Shown: positions 60,361-64,000 of the stretch, piece by piece
Position numbering within the stretch: the first letter of the stretch is position 1
Layout: every line of letters begins with the position of its first letter
Source of the DNA: Tanytarsus gracilentus
Lineage: Eukaryota > Arthropoda > Insecta > Diptera > Chironomidae
NCBI GenBank assembly: GCA_038502055.1
Contig: JAXRKN010000027.1
Location: 620,001 to 684,000, forward strand
Direction of reading: 5' to 3'
Length of the DNA stretch: 64,000 nucleotides
Translations under genes and position numbers: made by a program
Notes under the pieces: generated by a model
Database searches by the model: none
Told to the model about the DNA's origin: nothing
The model's input: only the letters and a program-made list of their open reading frames with translations

Positions 60361-63300
60361 ATGAATTTTCACAACGTATTTTTTTAATTTAAAAATAATG
60401 TAACAAAAATTTGTTGAAATTAATCGAAATAATTTTAACTTAAAATCATCACAATTTCAAATAAAAACAATCCGTTAAATTTACAACAATTTAAATTCCC
60501 TCTAGCAACCCATCAAACTCTCTTCATTTTTCCATTTTTCATATTCATTCCGCTTTTATTAATTTCACATTAAAATTTTACAAAGTTTCAGTCTAAAATC
60601 TCAACCATCATCAATTAATTCAAAAGCAGAAAAAAAACCTTTAAGCTCATTTTTATTACAATTCTTTCCATTTCACATTTTTCATATCGTAAAGTCGCCA
60701 TCTCATAAAAATTGTTGCAGATTTCTTCTCGCTCTCGCTTTTTTGTGAGTGTGAGAGAGAGAGATACACAAGAGATCGGTGGAATGATGAGATAAGCATC
60801 TCTCACTGCTTCAACTTCGAAGTTAAATGATGTGATATGAAGTGTGTGTAATTAATTGATTGTAATGTGTCTGACTGACTTTCTTATACTTCGCTAACTA
60901 ATCGACCGCTCACGCTTTCAGAGCTGAGCTTCAACATATCGCGATGGTGCGATCGAGAAATTGAGAATAAACAAAAGAAGTTGAAGGAGATTCGCTCGGA
61001 GGGGAAGGAACTTGAAGAAATTTAAAATAAAAATAATTTTACGACTTTAATTAGCGTCAATGCAATTTAAAAAAATCAATGACCATCATCATCGACTTTT
61101 AATCATGTTAAAATAGTCCGAGATCCATATTTAAACTCTTGAACGTGTATACGGTGGTTTTATGACTGCTTATTGGGATGATGATGATGTTTGACTTGTG
61201 CACATGGCAATCATCCAAACAAGGTGTCGTAAAGTTTGTGTAAATGGTGAGAATTATTTCGCAAAATCATTCTCTTTACGCTAATTAATTACTCTAACAC
61301 TCTTTCTCTTTTAATTAACAACCTCACAATTTAAATACCAAGAAATGATTTCAATAATTTCCGTCTGACATCATTGAATGTCAAGTTGATCAACTTCAAG
61401 ATGAATAAATTTAAAAGATTACTCATTAAGTAATTAATTAATGGAGTGAAATTTTTTTTCGAGAATCGAGAGAGAAATGACTAAGCAAGTTGAGCGAGAT
61501 CGCGGGACGAAAAAAGATTTTTTGTGGTTTTAAGAATTTTTTTTACTGTTGAAAATTGGCAACGTTGAGATTTTTTAATAATTAAAAAAATTTTAATGGG
61601 TTTTTGGGTATTTTTAAACATGTAAATTAATCAAATTTTTTACAGACTTTGAATTTAAATTTTTATAGATTTTTTAAAAATTATTAACAATTTTTTAGGT
61701 GTTTTAATTTTAATCACAAATTTTAAATTTTTATCGTGCAAATTTTGTGAACAATTAATTTAAATTTCTGAATAGTTTTCCTATAAAAAATTAATAGCTT
61801 TGAAATTAAATTTCTATCAAAAAATTTTTGCGTTAATTTTTCTATTGTCCCCAAATAAAAACTTTTTAAAATCAATTTTCACTCCACGTCTCAAACTCAA
61901 TTTAACCGTTTTTTAATCACCATAAAAAATCCCGCATTTAAAACCTTCTTTATAAATTTCTCACATGTTTCACTTTATATTTTTTAATTTCCTTCTCTCT
62001 CAATATTCATTTTTTTTATTTTGGCGAATTTCACAAGAAATTTAAGTCGCAACTCACAAACAATTCACAATCACATCATTAATATTCATCGTTTAATTTT
62101 CTCCTCTTTTTTTAACATTATTCGATCGTCGTTCATGTAATTTCACAATTATTTTTTTCTCGCTCGTTGTGTTTTTTTTTGGACGCGACTCTTTTTGCTG
62201 TGTGTGAAGGTTTAATTTTGCGAGTTTTAATGATTTTAATGAAAATTTTTCTTATAAATGGCTGAAATGATGTTAATTGGATGAAGAATTGATGAGGTGA
62301 GCGGAACTAAAGTTAAATGGGTGACTTGTCGAGAGATTAATGAAGGATTTAAAAATAATTTCAACTTCTTATCAGAATTTTATTCTTCAACAAACATTTT
62401 TCAACCCTTTTCTTGATCTGAGCACACTTTTCTGTTACTTTTTCACTTGAAAACATTTCTCTAATTCCTCACTTTCCTCTCGCAAGTCACACTCCTATTT
62501 TTTATTTCCACTTTAGAACAAATGTTTGTATTTTTTTCTACATTTCACTCCTCACAGTTGTTGTTGGGTTTTTATATCAACTTCCTTCCTTAAATTTGGG
62601 TTTTTTTATTCAGTTATAATTTGTAAAAAGTTTGATGATATCTTTTTAAGATTGAAGGGAGAGAAAGAAATTATTTGAATAAATTTTAAAAATATTTAAA
62701 CGAGTAAAAATTAGTTTGTGAGGATGTTAAAAAATTATTCGGCAATTTTTTTATGTTTAAATTTTGAATTCAGCAAATTTTAATTAATTTTTGAGTTTAG
62801 AAATACGAATTTTGTGCTTGTAAATTTACTTTCAAATAATTTTTTATTTCAAAATCAAATTTTTTCACTTGAAAAAGAATTTTTTGCAATTTAATATCAG
62901 ATTTTTTTATGACTAAAATTTATGGGAAAAAATCCAAATTTTATGTTTGTAAATTTACTTAAAAATTAATTTCTTGAATGAACTTTTCAGAATTTGATTT
63001 CAAATTTTTAATAGCTCAAATTTATGTTAAAAAAATAAGCAAAATTAAATTATTTCAATATTTATTCAAAATAACCCAAAAAAACACCTCAAATTTTTTT
63101 TATCTTCCTTCAATTACCTAATTCATAAATTTCAAGCTGATTAATCTAAATTCAACTTTTTATTCCCTTTTAAAATTGCACAAACAACTTCTTAACGTCG
63201 CTCAGCAAAATTTTTTGTTTTAACAACCTCGAGGTGATAATAAATCAAACGGCAAATTATTAATTTCTTCTAGATGTGTCGATTATGAAAACGATTTGTG

Positions 63301-64000
63301 GCTATGATTATGAAAAATATGAACAGCACATGGAAATATTTAAAATAGAGCAGAAATTTATTTTTTGCATTTAATAAATTGAGAGGTCGTAAATTATGAG
63401 TTAAATAGATTAAAATTAGCAAAAGGTTGAAAATAAACGGATTGATTGAAGTTTAAAATTTAAAATTGATCTTTTTATAAGAAAATTTAGTGAAAAAATT
63501 TTCAATCACACATTTTGCTTAATTTTTTTTTATCTCCTTAATTTTTTCAACTTTAAGTCAATTTTTCCCTCAATAAAATTCGATGTATTAAAAAAATCAT
63601 GACAAACCATTAATTAACCAACTTTTCTTAATAAACTTGATTAATTTTCAATAATCCAATTTTTCAGTATCAATTAAGAGTATTTCTTTCACTTAATCAC
63701 TTCAGTGTCCAATTTTGTATTTAAATTATCCAGTAATTATTATTTTTTACATCAATTTGTAATTAATCCATTTTTGAGTTGTTGAATTTAATTTTTTTGA
63801 CCACTTAATGTTGATTATTTTCGCATGATTTTAGTTAATTAATTAATTGGTCTTTGTTTAATTCACAATTTTTGTCCACTTTGTTCGAAAAATCACTTTG
63901 AAAATTATTTTTTGAATATTTTCAACTAAAACCTCATGTTTATAATTTCATCAAAAATTTCCGTCACTTTAATTAATTTTTTCAATTAATTCTTCACAAA

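Larger units (their letters stand above)
38037..64000. other. Long gene-free region (possible 5' intron or regulatory domain of zfh2)
   Basis: About 26 kb with no open frame I would accept as a gene on either strand. It consists of AT-rich DNA, GA/TC runs, dinucleotide repeats, several degenerate minisatellites, hairpins and a few GC-richer islands listed separately. Its position upstream of a large developmental regulator fits a first intron and/or cis-regulatory landscape. I saw no tRNA or rRNA. Confidence 0.5.

Noticed and set aside
60880..60970. Possible promoter/TSS (TATAAG and TCAGTC on minus, GC-richer block)
   Set aside because: The TATA-like and initiator-like words are only about 10 bp apart, which is not a workable core promoter.

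Overview
The window is nuclear DNA from an insect, most likely a nematoceran fly; a chironomid-type midge is my guess, not something shown. The DNA is very AT-rich. Genes have canonical GT-AG introns, several of only 51-58 bp. The gene content is insect: a Zfh2/ZFHX transcription factor, a divergent ionotropic receptor, a peritrophin-type chitin-binding protein and secreted leucine-rich-repeat proteins.

The left end (1-14,480) is a compact block of fast-evolving genes. From left to right it holds the 3' end of a coiled-coil gene (+), a four-exon secreted protein with a bulb-lectin-like domain between two copies of another module (+), and three same-strand genes (-): a soluble secreted LRR protein, a chitin-binding protein and a second LRR protein. 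The last two share an almost identical Thr-rich stalk, hydrophobic tail and 3' flank. An F-box/LRR gene (+) and an ionotropic receptor (+) follow. A short inverted-repeat element with ends like CAGAGATGGGCAATTAC occurs four times here, three times inside introns.

The middle (14,481-31,919) is dominated by one minus-strand gene, the insect orthologue of vertebrate ZFHX3/ZFHX4 and Drosophila zfh2. I resolved 14 coding exons whose phases all join, giving about 2,829 codons with some 19 zinc fingers and four homeodomains. Its true 5' end is not resolved. It is convergent with the ionotropic receptor, across a 4.5 kb non-coding gap containing a huge poly(T)/poly(A)/poly(T) tract.

The right half (about 32-64 kb) has no convincing gene. 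It is upstream of zfh2 and is probably a long 5' intron and/or regulatory domain. It contains a retrotransposon-like insertion with an 18-bp target-site duplication (36,680-38,036), a possible SET-domain relic (about 34.7 kb), many degenerate minisatellites that share an ACGTTA-type core, short hairpins with GGGGTGGAAAC-type arms, and a few GC-richer islands (about 48.5 and 59.1 kb) that could be unrecognised exons or conserved regulatory DNA.
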